A stretch of DNA of 64,000 bases from FACHB-1406 sp034189065 (GCA_034189065.1 JAXHVQ010000002.1:52035-116034); one strand, 5' to 3'; positions 25,420-34,596 are shown, counted from the first letter of the stretch. The notes: generated by a model not told the origin, from the letters alone. Made by a program: numbers and translations.

Positions 25420-26193
25420 CTAAGCTAGGGTAGAAAATCCTGTATCGGGCGGTACATCTTGCCAGCGCCCCGGACCAATGGCGCGAACGGCTTCTTCGAG
25501 GGAGACATCCCCCGTATAAAGGGCGCGACCGACAATAACGCCGGTTACACCCAAAGGTTCGAGAGCGAGCAAACTTAGCAAGTCGCTCAGCGAACCGATG
25601 CCGCCCGAGGCGATAATGGGAATTTCGACGGCGCTTGCCAATTGACGCAATGCCTTGACATTTGGCCCCCGAAGGGTTCCGTCTCGGTGAATATCGGTGT
25701 AGATAATGGCTGCTGCGCCCAATTGTGCCATTTGTTGGGCGAGGTCCGAAGCGGCAACTTCAGAGGTTTCCAGCCAGCCTTGGGTCGCAACTTGTCCGTT
25801 GCGCGCGTCAATGCCGATAACAATACGATCGCGATAGGTTTGACACAGTTGTTGTACGAGGGAGGGGTTTTCCACTGCTAGGGTGCCGAGAATAGCGCGC
25901 TCGACCCCCAAATCTAATAGGGCCGCGATCGCGTCCCCATCGCGCAGTCCGCCGCCCACTTGGACGGGAATGGAAACCGCCCGCACAACGGCAGCGATCG
26001 CGCTACTATTAGCGGGTTTGCCTTGTTTTGCCCCGTCGAGATCCACTAAATGTAATCGCGTTGCCCCTTCACTTTCCCAACGGCGGGCAATTTCGGTGGG
26101 ATTTTCGCTAAAAATTTCTGATTGTTGGTAGTCGCCTTGATACAGTCGCACGCAGCGACCTTCAAGCAAATCAATTGCGGGAATAACTTCCAT
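25420..26193 (-). CDS. hisA: Phosphoribosylformimino-AICAR ribotide isomerase
   Basis: 257 residues, full length. It starts MEVIPAIDLLEGRCVRLYQG with the catalytic Asp in 'AIDL', followed by LVDLDGAK, QVGGGLRDGDAI, VIGIDARNGQVAT, YTDIHRDGTLRGPN (second catalytic Asp) and IASGGIGSLSDL, the phosphate-binding repeats of a TIM barrel. HisA catalyses the fourth step of histidine biosynthesis, an Amadori rearrangement of ProFAR to PRFAR. It stands alone on the minus strand with an STRR (TCATTAG) at its start, as is usual for scattered his genes in cyanobacteria. Confidence 0.98.
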   Translation of the reverse strand: MEVIPAIDLLEGRCVRLYQGDYQQSEIFSENPTEIARRWESEGATRLHLVDLDGAKQGKPANSSAIAAVVRAVSIPVQVGGGLRDGDAIAALLDLGVERAILGTLAVENPSLVQQLCQTYRDRIVIGIDARNGQVATQGWLETSEVAASDLAQQMAQLGAAAIIYTDIHRDGTLRGPNVKALRQLASAVEIPIIASGGIGSLSDLLSLLALEPLGVTGVIVGRALYTGDVSLEEAVRAIGPGRWQDVPPDTGFSTLA

Positions 26194-26495
26194 AATTAGT
26201 CATTGGTCGTTAGTCATTGGTCATTAGTCATTAGTCATTGGCATTAGTCATTGGTTCTAAAACCCAATAGGTCAATTGCACAATGGGTCGGACGCGACGA
26301 GTGGAACTTTTTCCGATATTGGGTGCCGTCCGATAGGAAACCTCGGAGTGCCAAGGACCTCAAAATCTAGCTTATTCATCGGTCATTGATTATACCGACG
26401 GCGAACAACAAAGGACAAATGACAAATGACAGAAGTCCTTGTTCTAGCCTAACCTGAATTGCAACGGTTTTAAATGCTTAAACTTCAGGGGAGCG
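26194..26495. other. Intergenic region with STRR between hisA and the debranching enzyme
   Basis: 26196-26257 is a run of TCATTAG / TCATTGG heptamers next to the hisA start. 26405-26433 has CAAATGA units. The remainder contains no gene; promoters for the two divergent genes should lie here but none is distinct. Confidence 0.7.
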
Positions 26496-28541
26496 ATGAC
26501 GATTCAATTCGGGCGGGAAATTTGTGGCAACTTAGCGATCGCGCGATCGCGAGAATGGCTGGTGACGAACGGAATTGGCGGTTATGGGTCGGGAACCATA
26601 GCAGGAGTCCAAACGCGATGCTATCATGGCTTGCTCTTTGCTGCCCTCAAACCGCCATTGGGACGCACCTTATTGCTGGCGAGTTTGGACGAAATGGTGC
26701 GCTATGAACAGAAGGATTATCCTCTCTATAGCCATGCCCGGACAGACGGTACAATTGCGCCCCACGGCTACCAAGAAATCGAAAGTTTCCGCCTAGAAGG
26801 AACCACTCCCGTTTGGAGATTTGCTTGTGGCGATGCTGCCGTTGAAAAATGCGTGTGGATGCAGCAAGGAGAAAATACCACCTACGTTCGCTACACCGTC
26901 TGTCGCGCCAGCAATCCCCTTCTTTTGACTTTAAAAACCTTCGTTAACTATCGCGACTACCACAGTCAAACCCACAGCGGCGACTGGGAAATGCAAATCG
27001 ACCCAATTCCCCAAGGGTTGAAAGTGACAGCCTTTGAGGAAGCCACTCCATTTTACCTGTTTGCCGATGTCGAGAGGGTACATCCGACCGTTCCCCAGCC
27101 TAAATTAGGGCTGCACGTTCCTCAGTGGATAATAACGAATAAATGGTCTGTGGGATTCGACTTAGCCAAAGAACGCGATCGCGGATTGGGCGATGGCGAC
27201 GACCGTCTCTACGCAGCCGATCTCGAAGTTATGCTAGAAGTTGGAGATTCCCTCACTGTTATCGCGACGACCGAAGCCAATCCCCTCCTCAACGGCGAAA
27301 CCGCCCTCCAACAGCGCCAAGCTTACGAATTCGATCTCGTACAACGCTGGCGCGCGACGGGGGGTTTGCCTCAATCCCACACTCCCGACTGGGTACAACA
27401 GTTAGTTCTCGCCGCCGACCAATTTATTGTCAACCGTCCTTTGCCCGAAATTCCCTCGGGGAAAACGATTATTGCAGGCTATCATTGGTTTGGCGATTGG
27501 GGACGAGATACAGCCATTAGCTTGCCCGGTTTGACGTTGGCGACGGGCCGCGCGGACATTGCCCGTACCATTTTACTCACCTTTGCCCGCTATCTCGATG
27601 GCGGAATGTTGCCCAATCTATTTCCCGAAGCGGGAGAAACACCTGCTTATAATACTGTCGATGCGGCGCTGTGGTATGTTGAAGCCGTTGGCGCTTACTG
27701 GGCGGCGACGGGAGACGAAGAGGCGATCGCGCAACTTTTTCCCGCTTTAGTTGAAATTATCCATTATTATCGCACCGGAACGCGCTATCAAATCCATCTC
27801 GATCCCGACGATGGGTTGATTTACGCCGGGGAAGCGGGGATGCAGTTGACGTGGATGGATGTCAAAATTGACGACTGGGTGGTTACGCCGCGCATAGGCA
27901 AACCCGTTGAAGTGAATGCTTTGTGGTATAATGCGCTGCGAATTGTGGGACAATTGGCAAGGCAGTTGAACCGCAGCGATCGCGAATATGAAGAACTCGC
28001 CCAACGCGCGCGCCAAGGATTCCATCGCTTTTGGAATGCTAGCAAGGGTTACTGTTACGACGTACTCGATAGGCCCGAAGGTAGCAACGATGCGTCGTTG
28101 CGTCCCAATCAAATTTTTGCCGTTTCTCTCCCCGCCAAGGGAACGCAGTTGTTGAGTTTGGAACGGCAACAGTCCGTCGTGCAAGCCGTCGCGCGATCGC
28201 TATTAACTTCCCACGGATTGCGATCGCTTTCAATGGACGATCCCGACTACCAGGGGGTTTACGGCGGCGATCGGGTGCAGCGCGATCGGGCGTACCATCA
28301 GGGAACGGTTTGGGGGTGGTTATTGGGACCTTTCGTACAAGCACATTTAAACGTCTATGGCGATCCTTGTCGCGCGCGCCAGTTCCTCGAACCGATTGTA
28401 CATCACCTCCAGGACGCTTGTGTGGGCAGTTTGAGCGAGATTTTTGATGGAAATGCACCCATGATGCCTCGGGGCGCGATCGCACAAGCGTGGACGGTGG
28501 CTGAGATTTTGCGGATTTGGCACCTAATGAATAATGAATAA
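26496..28541 (+). CDS. Amylo-alpha-1,6-glucosidase, glycogen-debranching-type (GH133)
   Basis: 681 residues from the ATG at 26496, preceded by GGGGAG. The N-terminal domain starts REWLVTNGIGGYGSGTIAGV then QTRCYHGLLFAALKPP, the hallmark of archaeal/bacterial GDE N-domains. The catalytic (alpha/alpha)6 domain has GYHWFGDWGRDTAISLPGLT, PEAGETPAYNTVDAALWYVE, GEAGMQLTWMDVKIDDWVVT, RPNQIFAVSLP and YHQGTVWGWLLGPF. The acidic residues in GDWGRD and TWMD are expected for catalysis. It should cleave alpha-1,6 branch points during glycogen breakdown. There is no adjacent glycogen gene. A repeat follows the stop directly. Confidence 0.95.
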   Translation: MTIQFGREICGNLAIARSREWLVTNGIGGYGSGTIAGVQTRCYHGLLFAALKPPLGRTLLLASLDEMVRYEQKDYPLYSHARTDGTIAPHGYQEIESFRLEGTTPVWRFACGDAAVEKCVWMQQGENTTYVRYTVCRASNPLLLTLKTFVNYRDYHSQTHSGDWEMQIDPIPQGLKVTAFEEATPFYLFADVERVHPTVPQPKLGLHVPQWIITNKWSVGFDLAKERDRGLGDGDDRLYAADLEVMLEVGDSLTVIATTEANPLLNGETALQQRQAYEFDLVQRWRATGGLPQSHTPDWVQQLVLAADQFIVNRPLPEIPSGKTIIAGYHWFGDWGRDTAISLPGLTLATGRADIARTILLTFARYLDGGMLPNLFPEAGETPAYNTVDAALWYVEAVGAYWAATGDEEAIAQLFPALVEIIHYYRTGTRYQIHLDPDDGLIYAGEAGMQLTWMDVKIDDWVVTPRIGKPVEVNALWYNALRIVGQLARQLNRSDREYEELAQRARQGFHRFWNASKGYCYDVLDRPEGSNDASLRPNQIFAVSLPAKGTQLLSLERQQSVVQAVARSLLTSHGLRSLSMDDPDYQGVYGGDRVQRDRAYHQGTVWGWLLGPFVQAHLNVYGDPCRARQFLEPIVHHLQDACVGSLSEIFDGNAPMMPRGAIAQAWTVAEILRIWHLMNNE

Positions 28542-28566
28542 TGAATAATGAATAATGAATGATTGA
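28536..28566. repeat. STRR tract (AATGAAT heptamers)
   Basis: Four tandem TAATGAA units overlap the stop codon of the debranching-enzyme gene, so its last residues (MNNE) are repeat-encoded. Confidence 0.85.
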
Positions 28567-28582
28567 TGAAATTGCACTAACT

Positions 28583-29599
28583 CTAGGAAAAAATCGCATC
28601 TGTCGAACGAATTCGGTGCATTCCCGCCGCCGCAAATCGCTCGAATGCAGCGTCTGCTTGTTCGGTGAAATCTATCACTCCCGGAACGACGACGGGCGAG
28701 GTACAATCTTCAAGTAAATAGACTTTTTCAGTTAAGGTCGAATCTCGCGCCTGAATTTCGACTAATAAGTCTTCAATAGTCCAAGCAACGCAATGACTTT
28801 TTGCTTGTCCTGCAATTAGAATTCTATCAAACTCTAACAAGTGTTCGATTAAGGCGGTATTTGCTCGAGCCAGAGGATCGCCGCTGACTCCTTCTATGAC
28901 TTCGGGACGCAAAACCGAATAGTTTTCTGTTAGTGGGTTATCTCCTTTGAGTTCAAAGCGCGTTTGGCTGCAACGAGCAATATTGTGGAAAAAGAGCGCT
29001 TCTTCTACGGCAGAAACGAGGGCGTGACCAATTCCACCTAACATGGAATGATAAGGCCAAATGGTGAGGGGATATTTACCGTTATCGCTGAGTTTTTTGG
29101 CATAATGGAGGGCGTGTTGTTGAAGCATTGTGCTATCGCCTCCGGTTAAACTTTGCGCGATCGCGGGATTCACTTTCCATCTTCCCTGCTTCACCTCCTC
29201 GAGAGTAATCAGACTCGCCGGTGCGGGATGTTCTCCTGCTTCGTTTATCCAAAAAATAGGATGGAAAATTTGCATTGCTGTATGGGTATCCAGCGTTGGA
29301 ATGATTTCAGTAATGACACCCAAATTTTTGTAAATAAATTCGCACAACCGTAAATTATCTTCCACTGCACCCCTGCCCGAGCGCCCCCCAACAAAGAGCT
29401 CGAATTCGGGAAGACAAAAGGTATTTTGCGCGTCAATAATCAGCAGGCACAGACGAGATCGATCCCGTTCTGCCGGTTCGATGTTGTGCTGTTTCGCCCA
29501 AGTTTCAGCCTGCGCCGCTCGCTCTTGGTACGGAACACGCCAGACGCTCGCGATCGCCTCTGGGTCAAAAAAATCGGGAATAGGAAGGGAAGACACCAT
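28583..29599 (-). CDS. Isochorismatase-family cysteine hydrolase
   Basis: 338 residues from the ATG at 29599, longer than the usual 180-220 because of N- and C-terminal extensions and an insert. The fold markers are RLCLLIIDAQNTFCLPEFEL (catalytic Asp), TIWPYHSMLGGIGHALVSAV (catalytic Lys region altered) and ILIAGQAKSHCVAWTIEDL (catalytic Cys in SHC). This resembles nicotinamidase/isochorismatase-like hydrolases found across cyanobacteria. Substrate is unknown; an amidase acting on a small metabolite is most likely. It is convergent with the debranching enzyme gene. Confidence 0.88.
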   Translation of the reverse strand: MVSSLPIPDFFDPEAIASVWRVPYQERAAQAETWAKQHNIEPAERDRSRLCLLIIDAQNTFCLPEFELFVGGRSGRGAVEDNLRLCEFIYKNLGVITEIIPTLDTHTAMQIFHPIFWINEAGEHPAPASLITLEEVKQGRWKVNPAIAQSLTGGDSTMLQQHALHYAKKLSDNGKYPLTIWPYHSMLGGIGHALVSAVEEALFFHNIARCSQTRFELKGDNPLTENYSVLRPEVIEGVSGDPLARANTALIEHLLEFDRILIAGQAKSHCVAWTIEDLLVEIQARDSTLTEKVYLLEDCTSPVVVPGVIDFTEQADAAFERFAAAGMHRIRSTDAIFS

Positions 29600-29608
29600 C
29601 TTATATAT

Positions 29609-29731
29609 AGGGTTTGCTGAATAAGTATTGTGATGAGCAGGGGGAGCGGGGGAAGCAGGGGGAGCAGGGGGAGCAGGGGAAGCAGGGGAGCAGGGGAAGC
29701 AGGGGGAGCAGGGGAAGCAGGGGGGAATTGT
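29609..29731. repeat. Dispersed element: AGGGTTTGCTGAATAAG head plus GCAGGGGGA tandem repeats
   Basis: A 29-bp head (AGGGTTTGCTGAATAAG then TATTGTGATGAG) is followed by about eleven G-rich 9-mers (GCAGGGGGA / GCAGGGGAA). The same head with or without the tail occurs at 7695-7772, 60047-60109 (inverted) and 63972-64000. Confidence 0.9.
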
Positions 29732-30017
29732 ATTTAATTTTTACGCCTAATGTGAAATAGATACCGAAACCACGGGTTTTCCGTTAAAACCCAATCTCCT
29801 CTGCCTTCTGCCTTAGATCGTAACGGTTCAACTTAATTCACATTTCTACGTAATTTTATATCTCGAAAGACAGATTTTACGGCAATGTGTTCCCCGTCAC
29901 TAGCGCTTTATATTCAAAAATGTCAAAATGGATACAGAAATAAAAAAATATTTCCCTGCAGAAGATCGGAGCATCGCACTGTCGGTCTTCTAGAGGTAAG
30001 CAATTGGAGGCAAAACA
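29732..30017. other. Upstream region of the DUF4278 gene
   Basis: AT-rich and without a gene. GGAGG at 30005-30009 lies 8 nt before the ATG at 30018, an unusually strong ribosome-binding site for this genome. Confidence 0.6.
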
Positions 30018-30446
30018 ATGAGATTAACCTATCGTGGCGCGAGTTACGCTCGCGAACCGCTGTCGCTGGAAGTTACAGAAAAAGAAATTGGCGGTCTGTA
30101 TCGGGGACAACCTTGGAAGCATCGCTATCCCAGACATATCCCCCATTTGAGACATCAACCCAAAATCCTGCAATATCGCGGAGTCGTCTACCAAACCCAA
30201 ACAACAATTTTGCCAGGACCGCGCATTGCCTGTCACCTTGAAACTTTACATCGACCTGGAGTGGGAGAGATTCAACTCGAACCCGTCTCCCCAGAACTGC
30301 TCGCGCGATCGCAACAAGTCCATCTCGAAAATCTCCGTCGTAACCTAGCACATCGCCTGCAAGTTGCGCAAGCTAAGGGCAATGAAATCTTGGTTCGGCA
30401 GTTAGAAGAAGAGTCGAGACAGTTGGCGTTGAACGGTAAGGATTAA
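30018..30446 (+). CDS. DUF4278 domain-containing protein
   Basis: 142 residues from the ATG at 30018 (GGAGG 8 nt upstream). The N-terminus MRLTYRGASYAREPLSLEV, with LYRGQPWKHRYPRHIP and LQYRGVVYQT, is the DUF4278 signature of short 'YRG..Y' strands. The C-terminal half is a charged helix (ARSQQVHLENLRRNLAHRLQ). DUF4278 proteins are cyanobacteria-specific small proteins of unknown role, often stress-related. The stop overlaps the end of the convergent TrpD2-like gene by four bases. Confidence 0.9.
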   Translation: MRLTYRGASYAREPLSLEVTEKEIGGLYRGQPWKHRYPRHIPHLRHQPKILQYRGVVYQTQTTILPGPRIACHLETLHRPGVGEIQLEPVSPELLARSQQVHLENLRRNLAHRLQVAQAKGNEILVRQLEEESRQLALNGKD

Positions 30447-31513
30447 GTCCCCTTGACAAAAATATGAGAAACCATCGCCTTAATTTTGTCCAACTGCTGG
30501 GCGGCATACCCTTCCATTAAAAGGGTTTCCGCCTTGGCCAATCCCTCGGTCAACTCCGGGCAAACCCCGCAGCGCCAGAGGTAAAACCCGCCACTCCAAA
30601 TCGCCGCCTGCGTCAAGGGGGAACGATGACCTCCCAAAACAGCGCGCAACTGCTCGAAAAAGACCGATTTCGACTCTAAAGGCACTTCCGTTGCCGCAAA
30701 TCCGTACTCCCGAGGGTGAAGTTTAAGCCATTTAGGTTCGCGATCGCCGTCGTTTTCAACCGAAATAATCGCCGTGCGATCGCAGGGCAAATCGCAACTC
30801 CCTTCGAGTCCTTTCACCAAGGTAAAATGCTTGATTCCGCGTTTGTCAAAAACCTCTCGGAATCGCTCTTCTGTGGGCGGGTGAACGTATCCGGCGACTA
30901 AATGAACGTCCCCTGCGTAGGGCGACCAAATCAGTTCTGCCGTTGCAAAGGGCGGACGCTTGCCAATTTGGTCGCGGTAGGGGACTAATCCCTGGGCGTG
31001 GGGGAAATGTTGGGGCAGATAAATCAATCCTAAACCCGTCTGTTGAAATACTTGTTGGGTCTGTTCCAGATTCAACGGCGCAAAATCAACGCCTAACCCC
31101 TGCCAAATTTCGATCGCAGGAATGCCGTATTTTGTGGGCATCCGAGCGCCGCCGTGTAGTACGACCGGAACGCCCGCAGCCCGTAAAATCAGGCTCACAA
31201 CGGGCATAACGGGGGCAGTCCGCGATCGCCCGTCGTAGGGGTTGCCAAATACCGTCGTCTGGTAGAGGAAGGTATTTTTCAAGGGCGAAAGTTTGGGTCC
31301 CAGGAGATCGTAGGCATCCAACATTCCTAACAACTCTTCTGGAGTCGGTCGTTTGATGCGGTGCGCGATCGCGAAGGCCCCAATTTGGGCGGGGGTAGCT
31401 TCGCCCTCCAACATCATTCGAGTGGCTGCGGCGGCTTCGTCGCGGCTTAAATCTTTTCCTGTATGGACTCCGCTACCAACTTTTTTCAATAATTCCCTGA
31501 AAGCGTCACTCAT
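30443..31513 (-). CDS. Anthranilate phosphoribosyltransferase-family protein (TrpD2/YbiB-like)
   Basis: 356 residues from the ATG at 31513. The N-terminal helical domain reads LSRDEAAAATRMMLEGEATP then AQIGAFAIAHRIKRPTPEEL. The catalytic domain has VFGNPYDGRSRTAPVMPVVS, GVPVVLHGGARMPTKYGIPA and HFTLVKGLEGSCDLP. True TrpD has GTGGD at the diphosphate loop; here 'YDGRSRT' replaces it, so anthranilate transferase activity is unlikely. YbiB/TrpD2 homologues bind nucleic acid. This cyanobacterial branch is distinct from the trpD of tryptophan synthesis. The gene is complete and monocistronic. Confidence 0.88.
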   Translation of the reverse strand: MSDAFRELLKKVGSGVHTGKDLSRDEAAAATRMMLEGEATPAQIGAFAIAHRIKRPTPEELLGMLDAYDLLGPKLSPLKNTFLYQTTVFGNPYDGRSRTAPVMPVVSLILRAAGVPVVLHGGARMPTKYGIPAIEIWQGLGVDFAPLNLEQTQQVFQQTGLGLIYLPQHFPHAQGLVPYRDQIGKRPPFATAELIWSPYAGDVHLVAGYVHPPTEERFREVFDKRGIKHFTLVKGLEGSCDLPCDRTAIISVENDGDREPKWLKLHPREYGFAATEVPLESKSVFFEQLRAVLGGHRSPLTQAAIWSGGFYLWRCGVCPELTEGLAKAETLLMEGYAAQQLDKIKAMVSHIFVKGT

Positions 31514-31615
31514 AACGATTCAAAATTACGTCAAAATGCGAATTATATCGGAGCGTTACGACCGAAGGGACCAAGGCATTCAGTTCAGCACTCAGCGAAT
31601 GCCAAAAACTCCCGA

Positions 31616-31667
31616 CGGCTGATAGCTGATAGCTGATGGCTGATGGCTGACGGCTGATGGCTGATAG
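31616..31667. repeat. STRR tract (GGCTGAT / AGCTGAT heptamers)
   Basis: Seven tandem degenerate GGCTGAT units upstream of the TrpD2-like gene. Confidence 0.9.
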
Positions 31668-31710
31668 CATTGGCAGAAGATGTTTAGATTTTAACGGAAA
31701 ATCGTAGTTA

Positions 31711-31960
31711 TCAATTAATAATTAATAATTATTAATTGATAATTGATAGATTGGGTCTAAGACCTCTTCGTAAAGGAAGAAAAGGACACGGGCCGGAGAG
31801 GTCTCACTGGGCTTACAAAGTGCAGAACCTGCGTCTGCACACAGCCCCTCCTAATTGCCATGAGTTGTCCGCATCACTCGTAGATTTTCCTCGATCTAAA
31901 TCCTCTTCTTTTAAGGAGAGGTAATTATTCATTATTCATTATTCATTATTCATTATTCAT
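31711..31960. repeat. Dispersed 250-bp repeat, long copy containing a structured core
   Basis: The outer parts (AATTAATAATTAATAATT at the left; CCTCTTCTTTTAAGGAGAGG and ATTATTC heptamers at the right) recur, inverted and with the core deleted, at 49379-49470. GGGTCTAA precedes the core and GATCTAA ends it, so the core is bounded by a short direct repeat. Confidence 0.75.
31761..31847. ncRNA. Candidate structured RNA: two adjacent hairpins
   Basis: Hairpin 1 is GACCTCT (31761-31767) with AGAGGTC (31797-31803). Hairpin 2 is GGGCT (31809-31813) with AGCCC (31843-31847), enclosing a perfect inner stem GTGCAGA / TCTGCAC (31820-31826 / 31834-31840) and a 7-nt loop. It contains no convincing reading frame. 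The strand is unknown; it could be a small RNA, an element-encoded RNA or a leader. Evidence is secondary-structure potential only. Confidence 0.4.
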
Positions 31961-31972
31961 TGTGAACGCCTT

Positions 31973-32944
31973 TTACACTCCGACAACGGACAGTCGATCG
32001 GGTTGAAAGGACTGACACACCAGTTGACAGAAGCGATCGATTGGCGGAATTTGCAGTCGGTCTTGGGTCGTCACCAAAACGACTTGACGAGTCAACCCCG
32101 AATCCGAAGCCGTCGTATTGGCCAAATTTTTGCCTTGAGAGAGGGACTCGGGCAAGGGCGAGATCGACCGAACGGCGAGGGTTGCGTCTTTGCTGGCATC
32201 AACCAAAGCTGATTGGGGTAACAAGGCGAGAAGTTCCCCCTGGCGCACCACGCCGCGAAAGGCATCGAGGGTATTTAACTCCATTACCGCTCTTAATTTT
32301 GCCCCTAACAACGCAAAGCGTTCCTGAACCAAGCGCTGCATCCCGTAGCCATCCTTAAACACCACTTGGGGGTAGCGAACCAGCTCCGACCAAGGAACGG
32401 TGGAGTATCGCGTTAGGGGATGATCCGCTGCCATGAGAATTTCAACGGGTTCTTCGTATAGGAAATGGACGACCATTTCGGGCGATGCGGTTAAAAAGCG
32501 ATTGTTCATGACGATGGCAATATCCACCAAACCGTCGCGTAGAACTTTCAAAGCGCGATCGCTTCCCAACGCGGTGACTCGCAATTGGACTTCTGGATAG
32601 CTGTGGCAAAATTTTTGTAGCGTTGGCGGCAAGTAGTGGGAACACACTGAATGAATGGCTGCGACGCAAAGTTCGGGTTGTTTGCCTTCGCGCAACTCCG
32701 TTAAAGCACGGGTGGCGTTTTCCCATTCCTGACAAATTTTACGGGCGTGGGGAAAAAAGTGCTCTCCCCCCAGGGTCAGTTTGCTTTGAGCGGTTCGGTG
32801 AAATAAGGGTAAGCCGACATCGGCTTCGAGGGATTGAATTTGGCGGCTAATGGTCGATTGTGTTACCCCACACTTCCGTGCGGCTTGTCCAAAGTTTCCC
32901 ATTTCCGCCACCGCTAAAAATGCCTGTAGCTGCTCGATCCGCAT
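31973..32944 (-). CDS. ntcB: LysR-type transcriptional activator of nitrate assimilation, NtcB
   Basis: 323 residues from the ATG at 32944. A LysR winged-helix N-terminus reads MRIEQLQAFLAVAEMGNFGQ, then AARKCGVTQSTISRQIQSLE. The sensor domain contains PELCVAAIHSVCSHYLPPTL, VTALGSDRALKVLRDGLVDI, AIVMNNRFLTASPEMVV and VNTLDAFRGVVRQGELLALL-like segments that I recognise from NtcB. NtcB activates nir-nrt-nar genes together with NtcA when nitrite is present. Assignment over other LysR proteins (RbcR, CmpR, NdhR) rests on these motifs. Upstream, GTTATTTAAATGAC (32950-32963 region, minus strand) is a weak GTN10AC NtcA-like site. Confidence 0.8.
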   Translation of the reverse strand: MRIEQLQAFLAVAEMGNFGQAARKCGVTQSTISRQIQSLEADVGLPLFHRTAQSKLTLGGEHFFPHARKICQEWENATRALTELREGKQPELCVAAIHSVCSHYLPPTLQKFCHSYPEVQLRVTALGSDRALKVLRDGLVDIAIVMNNRFLTASPEMVVHFLYEEPVEILMAADHPLTRYSTVPWSELVRYPQVVFKDGYGMQRLVQERFALLGAKLRAVMELNTLDAFRGVVRQGELLALLPQSALVDASKDATLAVRSISPLPESLSQGKNLANTTASDSGLTRQVVLVTTQDRLQIPPIDRFCQLVCQSFQPDRLSVVGV

Positions 32945-33026
32945 AGTCCGATGTCATTTAAATAACATTTTCTCATAATAAGTTGACCATAGCGGAGTTA
33001 CGGGCAAGTTTTGGTAGAAATGGATA

Positions 33027-33245
33027 CAGCTTGGGAGTTCAGGGTTATGAGTTCTGAGTTCAGGGTTATGAGTTCTGAGTTCAGGGTTATGAGTTCTGAG
33101 TTCTGGATTATGAGTTCTGAGTTGAGAGTTCTGGATTATGAGTTCTGAGTTGAGAGTTAGGAGTGATACCAATTCTCACGCATTCTGACGACACATCAAT
33201 TGTTACCCCCCGTCTCCCCGTCTCCCCGTCTCCCAGTCAGACCCC
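33027..33245. repeat. STRR (GAGTTCTGAGTTCAGGGTTAT) tandem array plus GATACCA repeat and C-rich tail
   Basis: 33035-33160 consists of 21-bp higher-order units made of three heptamers (GAGTTCT, GAGTTCA, GGGTTAT), three to five times. It continues into the GATACCA unit at 33161-33213, shared with 1026-1076, and a CGTCTCCC tandem tail. Confidence 0.9.
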
Positions 33246-33259
33246 GTATGCCGAACAGC

Positions 33260-34135
33260 TTACTGCTGGGGCGAGAAAAATAATACGGGAAACCACGATC
33301 GACGTAGGACTTCGTTGGCCGAACTCGGAGCAGTCCAGTTAAGCAGCGCGCTACGGGCGGCGTGGGCGATGGCGATCGCGCTGATGTCGAATTGTTCTGC
33401 GACTTTGACCAGTTCTATGAAAAAGTTCCCTAAGCGTACTTCGGTTTCCACTTCTAATCCTAAAGCTTCTAACTCTGCTTTGGCCGACTCGAGTTCTTGG
33501 GTTGCCTGTTCGAGGCGGTATTCCCTCGGTACCTTTTTGCGTCCGTCGTCCACGACCCACAACAGCATACACTTGGCTAAAGAATTATCTGGACGAGAGC
33601 GCGCGCTTTCTTTAATGCGATCGAGCAAATACTTTGCCGATTCTCCGCCGTTGTAGGGGATCAGCAGGTAGCGCCACAAGTGCTGGCAGCGCAAGGCTAA
33701 TTCTTCGCAGGTGTAAGTCGCAATTAATTGGGGACGAAGGATTGCGATCGGCGTTAGGGTTCGTTTTGCTAATTCTAAAGTGGTACTGCCCACTACTTTT
33801 TCTTGAAGTAAACTGCGGATGGGCGTTCCGGTAAAAATAACTTCGCTGCGGTATCGGGCGACTAACTCGGGAATTGTATCGATTGGACGACCGGAAGGGA
33901 CTTCTAGCTTGACTTCAACCCCTTCGGGAACCTCGTCGAGCGCCTCACTCAGCCGCGCTTTTCCCGCTTCGATCCGCTGCTCGTCAACGCGCGGAATTTG
34001 ACCTTCTTCCCATAAGGGAACGCTGTGTACGAAAACGAGCTGATGCAAACCTCCAGCCGCTAAGTGGGGAACGAAGCGAACGAGGCGATCGAGACTGTCG
34101 GATAAATCGGTACAAATTAAACTGCGTTTGAACAT
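33260..34135 (-). CDS. Universal stress protein with tandem UspA domains
   Basis: About 291 residues from the ATG at 34135 (MFKRSLICTDLSDSLDRLVR); a GTG 12 bp upstream is an alternative. The first Usp domain starts SLICTDLSDS and includes VIFTGTPIRSLLQEKVVGST then TLELAKRTLTPIAILRP, a variant of the G-2x-G-9x-G-S/T ATP-binding loop. The second domain begins LLIPYNGGESAKYLLDR and ends DISAIAIAHAARSALLNW. Tandem Usp proteins act in stress and dormancy as nucleotide sensors. It lies between ntcB and nblA; co-regulation is possible but unproven. Confidence 0.9.
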   Translation of the reverse strand: MFKRSLICTDLSDSLDRLVRFVPHLAAGGLHQLVFVHSVPLWEEGQIPRVDEQRIEAGKARLSEALDEVPEGVEVKLEVPSGRPIDTIPELVARYRSEVIFTGTPIRSLLQEKVVGSTTLELAKRTLTPIAILRPQLIATYTCEELALRCQHLWRYLLIPYNGGESAKYLLDRIKESARSRPDNSLAKCMLLWVVDDGRKKVPREYRLEQATQELESAKAELEALGLEVETEVRLGNFFIELVKVAEQFDISAIAIAHAARSALLNWTAPSSANEVLRRSWFPVLFFSPQQ

Positions 34136-34596
34136 CAGGGCTAACACATTGAAGATTATTGCCTTTTTTTGTTCTCTTGCGACGACCCAAGCTCAAATAT
34201 ATCGCACAGAGAAACGGGCAACAAAACTCGCCCATAGAGCGAATTGTTTACCGATCCTAGTTTACTAAACATAGGTTCGTCGCGCGATCGCTTTGGCCGA
34301 GTATCGAGCCTTGCCCGGTTTGAGGCGAACGGATTTTATTTCGCGAACATATTGGGTTGTGGAGAATATCTGTCGTCTCAAAACCGCTTAAATTCAATGA
34401 TTCAGTGAGGTGCGGGAGGCGGTATCGAGGGTGGGTTTTCGCTCGTCAAGTGCTAAATTCTCAAACAATTGCGTGCGTTGTGAAGAGGATACGAGTGTGG
34501 CACCCCGGAATCCCCGGCTTTTTCCCTTTTCGGAACGAAAGCGAGAGAAGGAGGCAACCGTCGGAGGCGCAGAGCGATCGCGCTCTTTGAGTTGGT
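34136..34596. other. Intergenic region between usp and nblA
   Basis: 461 bp without a credible gene. A CCGGAATCCCCGG palindrome-like stretch (34505-34518) and a HIP1-based hairpin AGAGCGATCGCGCTCT (34573-34588) beyond the nblA stop are the only structures seen. The hairpin may act as a weak transcription end, but it has no T-run. Confidence 0.5.

Noticed and set aside
29635..29731. G-rich 9-mer array considered as a CRISPR or plasmid iteron
   Set aside because: No spacers, no replication gene, and the same tail recurs beside unrelated genes.
33027..33160. Repeated 21-bp units first considered as a CRISPR array
   Set aside because: There are no unique spacers; the units are contiguous heptamer (STRR) repeats with no cas gene in the window.
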